DNA from: Pseudevernia furfuracea
Taxonomy: Eukaryota > Ascomycota > Lecanoromycetes > Lecanorales > Parmeliaceae
Assembly: GCA_022315425.1 (NCBI GenBank)
Contig: JAIUPT010000021.1
Location: forward strand, 1,240,001-1,304,000
Direction: 5' to 3'
Length of the DNA: 64,000 nucleotides
Shown: positions 22,534 through 35,400 of the stretch, piece after piece
How positions within the stretch are numbered: the stretch's first letter is position 1
Layout of the letters: each line of letters opens with the position of its first letter
Position numbers and translations under genes: made by a program
Notes under the pieces: generated by a model
The model's input: the letters and a program-made list of their open reading frames with translations, nothing else
What the model was told of the DNA's origin: nothing
Database searches by the model: none

Positions 22534-24879
22534 TCAACTTTGCGCATGGGCCAACGGGTAGTCAAAGTCCATATTGAACAGCTCCCAGTTTGGAAGTGAG
22601 TCCTCAGATCCCGTGGCTGAGAGCAACTCATCCAAGAAACTTGGATCCGGGTGCTCCAAAGACGGCCAATACGCCGCGTTGCTGTCGCCCGACCAAGACT
22701 GCGCGCAGCTCGATCTTTCGCTTGGCTGAGGTACCGCAGCGCCGAGGAGTCGAGCCAGAGTCCGCGCCCCCGCCTCCGCCATGTTGCTGATCTCCGCAAG
22801 CATCCGCAGGCGACTGAGGGCGTCCTGCGCCGCTTGCATGCACCGTTCTCGTGTCACGTTAGCCATCCCAATACCAAAAGGATCTGCTATGATAGCTCTT
22901 GGAGGGCCGTTTCCACCACTGTCTGGGAAATCCAGGTGTATGCACAGGCACACCAAAAGCACCGCGGCTTCGAAGGTGTGGAAGACGATGCAGGCGTATC
23001 GTGTGTGAGAGGCGCCCAGCAAGGCGTGCAGGGCGGAAACGGTCTCTAGCACATTGAGTGCAGCCATGGCCAGCGCCTTCTTTTGTGACGACAGCAGTAC
23101 TTGCTTGTACTGAGGTAGGCTTAAAACATGGCTTTGTTCTAGCAGGAGCACGGGCCTGAAGTTCCAACAGATAGAATCAAAGATGGTCATGTAGAAGTGT
23201 TGCCTCTGCAGAGGAAGAACTGGAAAAAGCTCGTCCCACTCCTTGTTTGGCTGTAGGGCGAAGGCGGAAGGTAGGGTGGTGAGGAACTCGCTATAAAACT
23301 TTTCGTACCTCTCCTCGGCCACGGTCAAGTCGTACTCGGCGCCCTGTCTTGTGCTGAAGCTCCTCCAGAATCTCGCCAGACGGGCTTGAAGAAGACGCTC
23401 CGTAAAGCCCTCAGGGGCATCGCCGTCACCAACATCGGGTACAAGATGCATCCGGGGCAAGTGTTCGGTGCTCAAGCTATGAGGCAGGAACGGGGTACGA
23501 TCAAGCTGTCTCGAGAGAAGGCTGCGTGGTTTTTTTTTTTTAGCAAAGTCTGGCTCTAGAGCAGTGGCGTACGCACCTGTCCCATGTGTATAGGTTACAG
23601 AATGTCCTACGTCGCATTTCTTTCTCAAGCTCGTGCATACCATCGTGTATCGAGGTCGCAGCATCTCTGTCGATCCCAACCCTCTGCGCCACCCGAATGG
23701 CACAGCTGAGCGCTTCCCAGAAGGCATTGGTTCTCCCATCACACTGAAACCTCAGTCCAGCGAAACATAGGTGCTGCACGCGGAGCAAGGAGCCCCTTGC
23801 GTCAAGACTAGTACAAATGGCTGCAAGACTGTCGCCGATTTCGTCGCACGTGTTACGAATGTCAGCCAGAAACATACCCCGAATCGTATCGATGGTATGA
23901 GATGGGGAGGGGAGGAATTGTGAGGCATATGAACATATCCTGAGAAGGAGAACCGCGAATTCGGCGTCGACCACAGATGATAGTGATTTTTTGGCCCACC
24001 ACTGCTGGTATTGCGCTAGAAAGCTAGGAGGGTGAACTAGCTGGTCCATCCTACGCACGTTTATGATTTAGTAATAGTTCTTTCGGGACGCTTTAGGCGT
24101 CTGTTAGAGTTACATGCTGGCGAGATAAGAACCATAAACTGACCAGTTGACCTCGGCCACAAAGTATTGCACAAGGAAGTCAAGGATTTGACGATCGGGC
24201 ATTCGTTCAATATCCCGCTGGACCGCATCGGCAACGTCTTGCGACATGGTCCGGTTTTTGCCATCCTGGTTTTCTCCATCGTTCAACCCCAACTGTTGAC
24301 TACTATTAGAGCCTAAACACGAAGAAGATAAAGATGAAATGAAACAGATAAAGTTGTCGGTCGACTCCCTCGGCCCGAGCATTGAGCAAAAGTAACCAGG
24401 TCCATTGACAACGTCTTATGCTGGATTTCCAGAAAACACTCACTCTCCGAAAAAGAGCCATCGTGTTGCACTCACTATCTTCAAAATATCCAAACGATTC
24501 GGCCAGTGAAGCTCCTTGGTTGTCCATGGAGCTCCCCTTCGTATGCAGGCCCGTCGAAGAGGCTAATGACTCATGGCCGGCACTTTGCTCCCGTTGATGA
24601 TGACCACTGCGGGTATCTTGATTTTCATGATCGTCGGTCTGCCGTGGCGGGCTGGGAGCATGTGTTACCTGCGAAGGATAATACGCGCATTCCTCCGGTC
24701 GTCGACGTTGGGTACAGTGATTGCAAGGATATCGGCGGTTACACTGAATCAGAATCATAGTTAGCTGAGCTTGAGGTTGAGTGACACATTCGATCGAATG
24801 CCCGCACACAGACCTTCTGCTTTTTGGTGTAACAGGGGATGCACGACGACACCCCGCGTTTTCGGCCAGAGTTTGGCAT
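22534..24879 (-). CDS. Zn(II)2Cys6 fungal transcription factor
   Basis: Five exons on the minus strand: 24879..24814, 24743..24476, 24414..24144, 24050..23577 and 23521..22534, giving 688 aa. The first intron splits the zinc cluster. Spliced, it reads Cys13-x2-Cys16-x6-Cys23-x5-Cys29-x2-Cys32-x8-Cys41 with the basic linker YTKKQKCNRRYP, a perfect binuclear zinc motif. The middle carries the fungal-specific transcription factor homology region (WMDQLVHPPSFLAQYQQWW, FWEALSCAIRVAQRVGIDRD, MRRRTFCNLYTWD). Intron 4 holds a 12-T run. Its position 2.4 kb from the OMT and in the same tract makes it the best candidate for the cluster regulator, comparable to Sol4; such factors usually bind paired CGG or TCGG half-sites, and such sites are present in both cluster promoters. 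Confidence 0.9.
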
Positions 24880-27332
24880 CGCGGAAGTGCTTGTTGTAAG
24901 TTATGAACTAGACACGAAGTCACTTCTCAACACCCTCTACCCGTCGAGACGGCGCTGTGTAACTTTATTACTTTAATGATAGCATACAAATTAGCGTAAG
25001 TCAGTCAATACTCCTCCAAATTCATTATTTCTGGCGACAAAACCTCTGCAGTTGCGTAGTATCTACAACTTATACAGACAAACCTTCTACGTCAGAAGAT
25101 ACATTGTGGAGTTATTCGGCAGTTACCTGAATCTAGACCCGCCGCCCTGAAAGCTGACTCCCCGCTGTCAGGCCCACCACGCTTTCAACGTAGGAAGTCG
25201 TCATAATTCTTCGATTATAATCCTTCGGGCTTTCATCGTCAATGTATAAGCCGATGGATGCGGATCGATAATTTCGGTCCTTCTTTCATTTAACGAGGTT
25301 ACACTATAGATGATACTGCGCTAGTCGCACTAATCTGGGTCCTCCGCTTAGGAGCTCCCTAAGATGCTACCTGCGATATATCGAAACCTACCAGAAATTT
25401 GGCAAAATTCTGACGAGCTTCGTTACGTTACTATACAGAAATGTGGAAATCGTAGACTTTGTACTATCATACAGTCCACCTGTGCTATAACGATACATCG
25501 TTTCATACCACTGATATCGTTACAAACCGAATATCGGTACGTCGGGACAGCGCTAGTATGTCTCACGCTAAGTCAACATGCCAAGACCGTAATCTCACAG
25601 TCAATCTCAGCCTTATTTCTCTCAGATTCCCTAGATTCTATGTAAAATACAATAAATCCTGTTAAGCTCTACTTAAAGTACACCTAATTTATAACGATAT
25701 CAGCGATTTTTCAGGGTAAATGCTAACGATATCGTTATTTTACACCAAAAATAATCATTGCATGACTACGGTATCGTTACAACCAGAATACCGTTACTAG
25801 GCGAATGGTTATAGAGCAGGTGGACTGTACCACAGTTTCCATTGCATACTATCGGAGACACCGGAAGCTGAGATGAAATCGACCATACTACGCTGCGCTA
25901 CAACATAGGACGGGACAGATCTGCAGGCTGAGACTGAATGTACTCGACCTGCTCTGCTATTGGATGAAATTATCCAGGAGGCACCACAAAAAGCAATTAG
26001 ACTCTGCATTGTTATCTACGTCCGTTGATCTAATCATGCGAGTATACCTCGCCAGCATTACGATTTACCTCATCAGGTAATGTTAGCGAGGCGAGTGCAA
26101 AAGTGGTAATTCTGGCGAGGTAAGTGCGTGGCACGATGAATATACATGATATGGAAGTCTTTTGCAGCTTTCCATACGGAATACGTCGTATTAGGCCTCG
26201 GAATCTTGACCCACCCCGCGACATGAGCGAAGCGGGTAGTGGGACCACGATTAGCCTGCAGCGGCCTTCATAGAATTAACAACATCCTCTTTTACCCACA
26301 CGAATGCTATCGCACCAGTATATCCGGACACACACCGCCTTTTCTCGATAGACACCCGCCTTGCGAGCGTCGAAGATCATGCTAGACATCCGAATGGCGA
26401 TCTAGAGCAGCTTTTGAATACGACAGTGACGCTCGAGCATTCATATCCAACCGTTTTGGGTGCACAGGTTCAGAAAAGCCCGGGCTCTTCGGAACCACTA
26501 GCAGCTTTCTTCACCTTCTCGCGCCATTTCGAGAGGATCGGGCCAATTACAATCCCATACCCCGAATTCCCTACGCTGCGCGATTGGTTGTGGAAATCAG
26601 TCCGGGGCGGGTTAGGATTCTCTTCCAAGAGCCAAGAGCCGACCGGGAGCGGGGCTGGCTTGTACATACCCCTTAAACCCGCCTCAATCCGCCCCGTTGC
26701 GCACCGTAGACCGCCGTACCCTTGTGAGGTATGAAAAAATGCCAATTTGCCCGTCTGCAAGTACCCTTCTCGGATACTCATCATCATTTTAATTATTCTA
26801 ATCTTGAATTGTTGCCTAATGTAAGCTATCGCATCATATTTGTGAGACTATCGCGCTATCTTCAATGCGCAACATCCGGGGCTATCGGTTATCTACCCCA
26901 ACCCAACCGATCCATCCCTCATAAGGGTATGAATTTGTAAGGATTCAAATGAGAGCATCGTTGACTTAATCTTACTTCTAGGAAGAGCAAATACTGTGTC
27001 ATTAAAAGGCCGTTTCTGTTGAAGAGTCCCCGACGTCCTAGACTGCTTGAATGAGAACGTTGCGTGATTCAAGGTCCGTGCATGGGTCAAGATGCAGGAT
27101 TGCGCGCCATCTGGAATGGATATGAAAGTATTTGGAGCTCGTGGTCTATCGTGAAGAAATGAAGGCTTTTTAATCTAGGCGCCATGGGGTTCAAAGCCGC
27201 CTTGGTTGCGCTAAGCTTGTCATCTGGGTTTTGAACCAATGTCCGTTTACAAACACGCAACCCCAACTTTTTCTCTACTCCACATGAGTCAATAAAGTGG
27301 GCATCCCTCTCCTGACCCATGTTCGCAACAAC
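24880..27332. other. Gene-free interval between regulator and O-methyltransferase
   Basis: No gene is recognised. 24.95-25.8 kb is AT-rich and contains several TAACGATA-type repeats. 26.0-26.8 kb has short open frames in both orientations without a domain. It is likely decayed repeat DNA. Confidence 0.45.
25490..25800. repeat. Cluster of TAACGATA / TATCGTTA motifs
   Basis: About six copies of the motif, in both orientations, occur within 310 bp: near 25492, 25518, 25691, 25725, 25770 and, weaker, 25793. The copy at about 25724 is a 14-bp perfect palindrome, TAACGATATCGTTA. Confidence 0.55.
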
Positions 27333-28819
27333 TCAGCGTTGCAGATGGACCTCAATAAGGCCAAGAGGCCCATCAGCGTGCACCTCGCGAATCTCATACC
27401 TTGGATCCGCCTGCTTCAATAGAGCGTTGAACTCGGCTGTCGTGCGTTGCTTGGCACCAAAGCACACGAGCATTATCATATCGATTTGTCGCAATCCATG
27501 CTCCAGGTGACGTGGCCAGGTCCCCGGTTCAGGCATCACAATGTCATTGATTAGGAAGGGCGTGCCCGGCTTAGAACCTTCGAGGCCGGGCACTATGCAT
27601 TTAAACATGGTGATAACATCACGATCGCACCAGTTGTGTGTGCACTGGCGCATGATAAAGGCACCGACGTCCCTCAACGGCTCTGGCTCGAAGAAGTTGT
27701 GCTCCGTAAAGGAAACGCGACTTCGAACATCATCACTTAGCAACGCTTTGCCTTGGGCGAGCATGTCGGCCGATCCGTCTTGCACGACGAAGTTAAGCCC
27801 CGGGAAAAGCTTTATCAACAGCACAATTAGACGGGGCCACTCCATATTCTGCGCAAGGATGCATTCGAACTACTTACCCGAGCCAAAGCTATTGAGATAT
27901 GGCCACTTCCACCTCCGACGTCCACCACGGTGCCCTTGAGACTTTCCCAGGGAAAATTATCCCTCAGTTCGTCGATATGGAGATCCACTGCAGATTTTCA
28001 ATCAGTATTACCGCTCCCTAGTTGTACAGAACCAACTCAAAAAGGGTCAAAAACTGGTCGTCTACTTTTTGCCGCTCCAGCCATTGCCTTAGCGAACCGA
28101 CCCGCGCGTCGGGAGTCCTGGGCATAATACTCGAAGATTGGAAGCCCATGTCGCGTCATGAATGGGCAATGAGTGCTGTCAGCCTCGTAGGGTGATGCCT
28201 TGAGAGAGTCGGCTGACGCCGAAGCCGCCTTCAGCATCTCATCAAGTCTGTCAACCGACCCAAACGATCAGATTCTGAATGTCGATCAAACGTTCTAAGG
28301 CTTGACTTACGAGTAGTGCACTGCACATCGTAGGTCCTCATCCTTGTGCAGGATATAAGAGCTAGCGGTGTGAGAAATGACTCCGGGCCTGCTTTCCTGG
28401 AAAAAGCGATAGGTGATCAACATGCGCACAATGCGACTGACTCTGTCCACATCCAAACCGGCTTTTTGGGCTAAGTCCTCCAACGATATCTCTCCGTCGG
28501 CTGGTACGAGATTGAAAAACTCAAATTCTAGGGCCACCTGATAGGCCGCCAGGTCGTAGCCTAAACAGCAGAAAGTTCGCAAGTGCTTCCTTGGGCCATC
28601 GACGAGGCGCTGCAGGTCTTCCAAGGACGTCTTCAGGCTGCTGTGAAGCGCCTGGTACTCTGGGGTCTCAGGGGGCTCGCTAGAGCCAGCGGCAAATGTA
28701 GGTGTAGCATAGTTGTTGGCCTGGAGGTATTCGGTGATGCTCTTGGTCTGCCGGGCGATGTTGTCGGCAAGAGCAAGCAGATTGGTCTCAACAGCCGTTC
28801 CGTTTGTCTGTTTGGACAT
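27333..28819 (-). CDS. SAM-dependent O-methyltransferase (COMT type) of the PKS cluster
   Basis: Exons 28819..28311, 28247..28066, 27987..27878 and 27809..27333 give 425 aa. The N-terminal half is the winged-helix dimerisation region (ISLEDLAQKAGLDVDRVSRI). The Rossmann part shows the SAM motif VVDVGGGSGHISIALA near residues 250-263, and the catalytic-base region CTHNWCD with His325. The length is normal for fungal polyketide O-methyltransferases. It is transcribed divergently from the PKS, sharing a 631-bp promoter. In a solanapyrone-like route it would methylate the pyrone 4-hydroxyl, as Sol2 does. That role is inference from context; the enzyme class is clear. The second splice donor (GTAGAC) is the least certain. 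Confidence 0.9.
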
Positions 28820-29450
28820 GATGGAAATCACTCAGTTCGTACCGCAAGTATGTACTACGTGTGCGAAGTCGTTTGGAAGTCTCGGTATGATGCGCTGGGG
28901 CTCAGCTTCGACAGGGCAGCTTCTTTCATACTTAAGTGGCAGCACTACCGAAGGATATATCGTCCATCTTTTTACATCGTCGACAAAGTAAGAACCTGCA
29001 CGACTGTGCCGATGAGCCGTCTGCTGCAATTCTGAAACCAATGGCCATTCTAACACGTCGGCTATCGGTAAGTGCCCGAGAAAATTCGGGTGAACAGCTG
29101 ATTCGTTCTTATATCCTCGGCCATAACCCAATCCTACAGTCGGTTATCGGTATGTGCCCGAAAAAAATCGGGTGAACAGCTTAGTTGTCCTCGAATGCTC
29201 GGGCATGACCCAATCTCACATTTGCAATGCGCTTCTTTGAGAACCGCACTCCCGTGCCTCTACAAGCATGTAAGTCGGATCAAACATGGACCCTGGTGAT
29301 TCTGATAAACATAGGCTATCAGCTAGGTACATATCAATACATTCACCGACACTAGGTACATAAAGAGAATGACACGAGCCTCGAGGTATACTGGCACGTA
29401 TCAGCAAACAGCTTTGAAACTTCAACAACGTACATGTTGCCATTTCAACC
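28820..29450. promoter_or_regulatory. Bidirectional promoter of the OMT and PKS genes
   Basis: 631 bp between two start codons pointing outward. It holds an 82-bp tandem duplication with two palindromes (listed separately). An ATG at 29434 lies 17 nt before the PKS start in another frame and would form an overlapping upstream open frame if it is in the transcript. Confidence 0.75.
29058..29221. repeat. 82-bp tandem duplication with CCCGA-N6-TCGGG palindromes
   Basis: Unit 1 is 29058..29139 and unit 2 is 29140..29221. Both begin TCGGYTATCGGTA. The palindromes are at 29075..29090 and 29157..29172: 5-bp arms, 6-bp spacer, arms identical in both copies while the spacer differs. Each unit ends in a diverged CTCGGSCATRACCCAATC block. 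Conservation of the arms suggests a paired half-site for a dimeric zinc-cluster factor. Confidence 0.85.
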
Positions 29451-32400
29451 ATGTCTCCACAACCAATGTCTAGCGAGATGCCCGACCCTATCGCTATCGT
29501 TGGCATGGGTGAGATCTCCAACAATACACCCCAAGTGTGCCAGATACTGACGAGCTTCAACAGGGTGCCGATGGCCGGGTAACGTCCGTGATGCGCGTGG
29601 ATTGTGGGAGCTTCTGAGAAACAAGCGATCCGGCTACCGAGACTTTGATGAGCCTCACTTTTCGGCCAAAGGCTTTTACCACCCCAATCCGGACCGTCCA
29701 GGAACTATGACAACGCGAGGTGGATTCCTCGTGGCCGAAGACCCACGACTCTTTGACGGTGCCTTCTTTGGCATGACAGGCCTCGAGGTAGAGACTTTGG
29801 ATGTGTCACAGCGCAAGCTTCTCGAGGTCATATACGAAGCCTTCGAGAACGCCGGAGAGACATGGGAAAGTATTTCCGGATCCCGCACCGGTGTGTTTGT
29901 CGGCACTTTCTCCCTTGACCACTGGGTGATACAGTCGCGCGATTGGGATTATCCAAGGTCATATGCCACCACGGGTGCAAGTACCAGCATTCTAAGCAAC
30001 CGCATCAGCTACATATTCAACCTTCACGGACCGAGGTATGAAAATTGCCCATCTCATCATCTTCTTGTGGGAGTGACAGCGGCTGATGTTGACTGGCCGT
30101 AGCCTCGCCATTGACACTGCATGCTCGTCATCAATGTACGCCGTCCATCTAGCCGTCAACGCTATTCGTAATGGGGATTGCGACTCGGCGATTGTAGCGG
30201 GGGCCAACTGGATCGCGGACCCCAGTCTGCAGATTGCACTGAACAAACTCGGCGCCCTATCTCCGACATCAACATGCCACACCTTCGATGCCTCGGCTGA
30301 TGGTTACGCTCGAGGCGAAGGTTTTGCTGCACTATACTTGAAGAAGTCTTCGCAAGCAGTTCACGATGGATCGCCCATTCGCGCCCTAATCAGGGGTACC
30401 GCGGTCAACGCCAACGGCCGTACTGGAGGCATCACTCGTCCCAGCGCCGATGGGCAGGAAGCCGTCATCCGTAAGGCTTACAAAAACGCTGGCGACATTC
30501 CGTTTGCCGATACGACTTATTTCGAAATCCATGGTACCGGCACACCTGTTGGCGACCCCATTGAGGTGTCGGCGGTCGGCAATGTCTTCTCGTCGACGAG
30601 GTGCGACTCCCGCGAAGACCGCCTGCTCGTAGGGTCTGTCAAGACGAATCTAGGACACACTGAGGGCGCAAGCGCTCTTGCGGCCATCATGAAGGTTGTG
30701 CTCGCTTTGGAGGCGGGAGAGATCCCTCCGAGCATCGGCGTAGAGACACTCAACCCAAACATCGATTTTGACAAGGCCAAGGCGGAAGTGGTGAGAGACC
30801 TCATTCCCTGGCCTAAGGACAAACTGCGACGCGCCAGTATCAACTCCTTTGGGTTTGGAGGTGCCAACGGGCATTGCATCATTGACCACGTCAACATCGT
30901 GCTCCCGCATTACAACAAGCCTGGTATCGTTTCCCAAAGGCATGGTCGTGGTCCAGGAAGCGACAGGCAGACTTCCAACCGCCATATTCTCAACGGAAAT
31001 GTCCTGAATGGCCATGTTCCCAACGGAAAACCCCTTAACGGTCACGTAACGAATGGCTCTGCTTATGGCCAACAGACTGAAAACCCAGCTCCGCTGCATC
31101 TTCCCGTCGTTGATAAACCAAAAGCAACCAAAAGAGTCGATGCAATCACTCGTCAACTGGTGCTGCTACCCTTCTCAGCCCACAACGAAGCTTCGCTGAA
31201 GTTGAATATCGACGCCTTGTCTGGTATCATCAATCAGCATTCAATGGCAGACGTTGCCTACACGCTCGGGGCCAAACGGTCTAAACTCTATCAGCGATCC
31301 TTCCGCATCGTGGACAAGGACAATGCCGTGCAAGGACTCGGCGTCGACCAGAGGGTCTTCTCGAGCCCATCCCAGCCTGCCACTGTCGGCTTCATTCTCA
31401 CAGGCCAGGGCGCCCAGTGGCACGCCATGGGTGCCGAGCTCTTCGAACATCGCGTCTTCCGAGCTGCGATTGAGTACTTGGACTACGTCCTCGAAGCGTT
31501 GCCCACACCCCCTTCTTGGACAATCAAGGATATTCTTTCCGGAAATTGCAACGAAAGCAGTATTCAGGCGCCCGAGATTTCGCAGACAGCGTGTACGGCC
31601 GTCCAGATCGGCCTTATAGACCTTCTCGCTTCGTGGTCCATCCGGCCCTCTGGCGTGGTGGGACATTCGTCGGGCGAGATGGCCGCAGCGTATGCGGCGG
31701 GGCGCATCACTGCTGCCGAAGCCATCACAGCAGCTTACTTCCGTGGCCGGGCAGTATCCAAGAACAAGCAGAACGGTGCCATGTTGGCCGTGAGCCTGGA
31801 TCTAGAGCAGGCATACGAGGACATCAGTGGCCAAGAAGACAAGATAAAGATCGCGGCCGTCAACTCTTCGAATAGCATCACGCTATCTGGCGAGGCAGAC
31901 GCCATCGAGAGGCTTTCTGCAACCTTGAAGAAAGACGACGTGTTTAACCGGAAACTTCAAACGGGCGGGAACGCATATCACTCGCATCACATGATCGCAC
32001 TGGGCAGCGACTACAGCAAGATGCTCTCTGATGGGCTTGAACGCGTAAAGGGACTTGGACTATGTGACAAACGACAGCGGTATCCCCGCGTTCCCTGGAT
32101 CTCGTCAGTGACCCCACACAAGAGTACGTCTGATCTAGATATCACAGCGCCGTACTGGAGAGCCAACCTCGAGTCACCCGTTCGATTCTCTGACGCTGTG
32201 TCAAGACTAGTCAGCTCAGAGAGTCTCCCAATTGACATACTCGTTGAGATCGGACCACATCCTGCTTTGAAAAGTCCCTTGAACCAAATTTTGAAAAGCT
32301 TGGGAAAGCATATTCCGTATGCTTCGTCATTGAAGAGACACGAAGACGGTCGGAGTTCGCTGCTGCAGCTCGCCGGAACCCTGTTTGGTCTGAACGCCGA

Positions 32401-35400
32401 GATCGATCTGGTTGCAGTCAACGCGGTTGACGAGCTCAAAGGGACCGAGTCGGGAATCGTGCATGGTTGCTCCGCCATTGATCTTCCGCCATACCAATAT
32501 AAATATGGACCAGTGAATTACCACGAGAGCCGAGTGAGCAAAGAGTACCGACGTCGAAGTGTTTCCAGACACGACCTTATCGGCTCCAAGGTCGTAGGCA
32601 ACGCCAAATTACGACCTCAGTGGCGGAATATCCTCCGCGTGAAGGACCTACCCTGGCTGGGTGAACACCGCTTGCTGCCTCGTGAGTCATTCCTTTCAAC
32701 TGACCTTTCCAACCCGATGCGCGTGGCATTATGTCATAGCTGACTGTATCCTATTTTGATGTGTCCAGATCCGGTTTTCCCTGCTGCTGGGTTCATGGCC
32801 ATGGCAATGGTAGCCGCCTCACAGGCCTATGATGAGTTCGAAGAACCGCTGCAAATCACGGGTTACTCACTTCGTAACGTAGCTATCAAGACGGCCTTGA
32901 AGATACCAGAAGATGACTACGGCGTCGAAGTCATGCTAAGCATTGAGCTTGAGGACACGGCGACCAGCAAATCACCGGCATGGGCTAGTTTCTCGGTCAG
33001 CTCAGTTACCCGTGGCTCTGACGACCAGTGGACCGAACATTGCACCGGCCTTGTTAAGGTTGAAGTTTCTGAGCCCGAGGAACTGGACAAGATGAGCACG
33101 GTAATGGATTCTAGAACATTGCATGCACGTGCTTGGTATGCGAAGTTTGCTGAGATTGGTCTCGGCTACGGCCCGGCGTTCCAGGGGCTTTCGGAGATTC
33201 GTGCCGATCCGGATCAGAATCTTGCCTTAGCCAAGGTGGCGTTGAAGACAACAGCAAATACCATCATTGGGGGAGAGTCCAGCTATCCTCTCCATCCGGC
33301 TTCTCTGGACGCCATCATCCAACTGGCACTCATCGCTTGCCATGGAGGCCAGGTCGAAAAGACGAGTACTGCGTTTGTACCCATCCACCTAAACGAGCTG
33401 TACATCAAAAATGGAAATGACCAAGACTGGGGCACTGCCATCGCTCGTGGAGAGCTCCGAGGCCTTCGAGGTGCTTACGCCAAGCTGCAGTTGTTAAACC
33501 AGACTGGTGATGTGGTTCTTGACATAGATAGCCTCCGCTGCATCAGCTATAGTGAATCTAAATCGTCTGACAATGTCGAAACCAAGGCTTTCACTAGCCC
33601 ATTCACGCGACTGGTATGGAAGCCTGACATTCGCACTTTGAATAATCGACAGTGTCGTGAGCTATTCCCTCCCCCACAGGAAAACGTCAGTCGGGTCCCC
33701 TTTTTCGACAGCATCCACAAAATAGCAAATCTGATTATTGTCGACATATACGAGACATTTGCAAGCAGTGGAAATGGACCAAAGCCGTCTGGAAACCTGA
33801 GTCACTTCCTCTTCTGGATCAAGAGGCAGGTCGAAGGGGACGAGACAGAATCAATTATCAAGGCCAAACAGCTTTCCCGCCATGCGCTTCTTCAAATGCT
33901 CCAGGAGCTGTACAGCAAGACGGATCATATCACTGAGGTCAAGATTATGAAACGTTTGCACGAGAGAATGGAAGATATTCTTCACGAACGCAGAACTGGG
34001 GTCGAAGTTCTGGTCGAGGATGGTCTCCTTTCAGCGCTCTACGAAAGCGGCTTTTTCATGACTGGTGCATACCCCCAGCTTTTCAATCTTATTGACTCTC
34101 TCGGCCACGCCAACCCCAACCTCAGTATTCTCGAGCTCGGAGCAGGGACGGGCGGCGCCACAAGAGTGGCGATGAAGGCTCTTCGCGGTCCAAACGGCAT
34201 CAAACGCTACGGGACATACACCTTTACCGACCTTTCCCCGGGTTTCTTGACAGCGGCACGAGAATCCATGTCCGAGTTCCACGATTTGAACTTCTCCGTC
34301 TGTGACATCGAGCAGGACCCGTTGGAGCAGGGATACGAGCCAGTCTATGACGTGGTCATGGCGTCCCAGACCTTGCATGCCACCAAGAGCATTTCTCAGA
34401 CCTTGGAAAACTGTCGGAGGCTTCTGAAGCCCGGTGGAAAGCTCGTCTTGGTCGAGAACACCCAGATCAGCATCTTGACCGGCATCCTACTTGGTACTCT
34501 GACTGGATACTGGCATGGCATCCCCGACGGCCGTGTTGATAGTCCTTTCATGCGTGTGGAGACATGGGACTCCGCCCTACTGAAAGCCGGCTTCTCAGGG
34601 GCTGAATTGGTGTTGGAGGATTATCCTCAGCCACACAGTACTACCAACATTCTAGTGTCCACTCTTCTTGACCTAGGGGCTACACAAGAAGAAAAGCCCA
34701 GTGGCGACAAGAAGACTTCCGAGGTCCAGCTTCTCCATGGCGTCAATGGTGCTCCAAGGCTGCTGAGCCACCTCGCTCAGGAACTGGAGCGTCGTGGGAT
34801 ATCATCCAAGGCAGTGGCACTTGGCAACGCGATGGATACCGTGTCCCAAAACTCGCATGTGGTGGCTTTTCTTGATGGGGAGAACCTATTGATGGATGCC
34901 AATGAACATCACCTCAAGCTCTTCCAGCACCTCGCCCGAAGCACTGTAAGCATGATTTGTATTACATCCTGCGGCATGGTCAAAGGCCGCAATCCTGACG
35001 GCGCCCTCGTTACGGGACTACTCCGGACGATTGGAACAGAGAACCCAGCCGGCCGGTTCCTGTCGATCGATATTGACGCTGAGGATTTCGACGTCGAGGA
35101 TAATGACCTCATTCGCTGTATCGCCGACCAAGAGCTCGTGCTTCAGCGGCAAATCAGCGACGAGAGCGAGGACCGCGAGTTCGTCTGGCAAGATGGTTGC
35201 ATGTGTGTAAGCCGTCTTGTGCCCGATGTAGGGCTTCAGAAGTACTCTGAAATGATTAAGACGCCTACGAGTAGTGGTACCGAGCTGCTGCCGCTGAATA
35301 GGCAGGGACCTGTGCGCGCGGCCTTCGAGACCCCCGGCATACTCAGCTCGCTTTATTTCAAGCCCTATGTGGAACTGTGGCAGCCTCTGCCGCGAGATTG

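Noticed and set aside
27849..27877. 29-bp intron in the O-methyltransferase
   Set aside because: Too short; the acceptor at 27810 gives a 68-bp intron and the expected ALARLFPGLNFVVQD junction.
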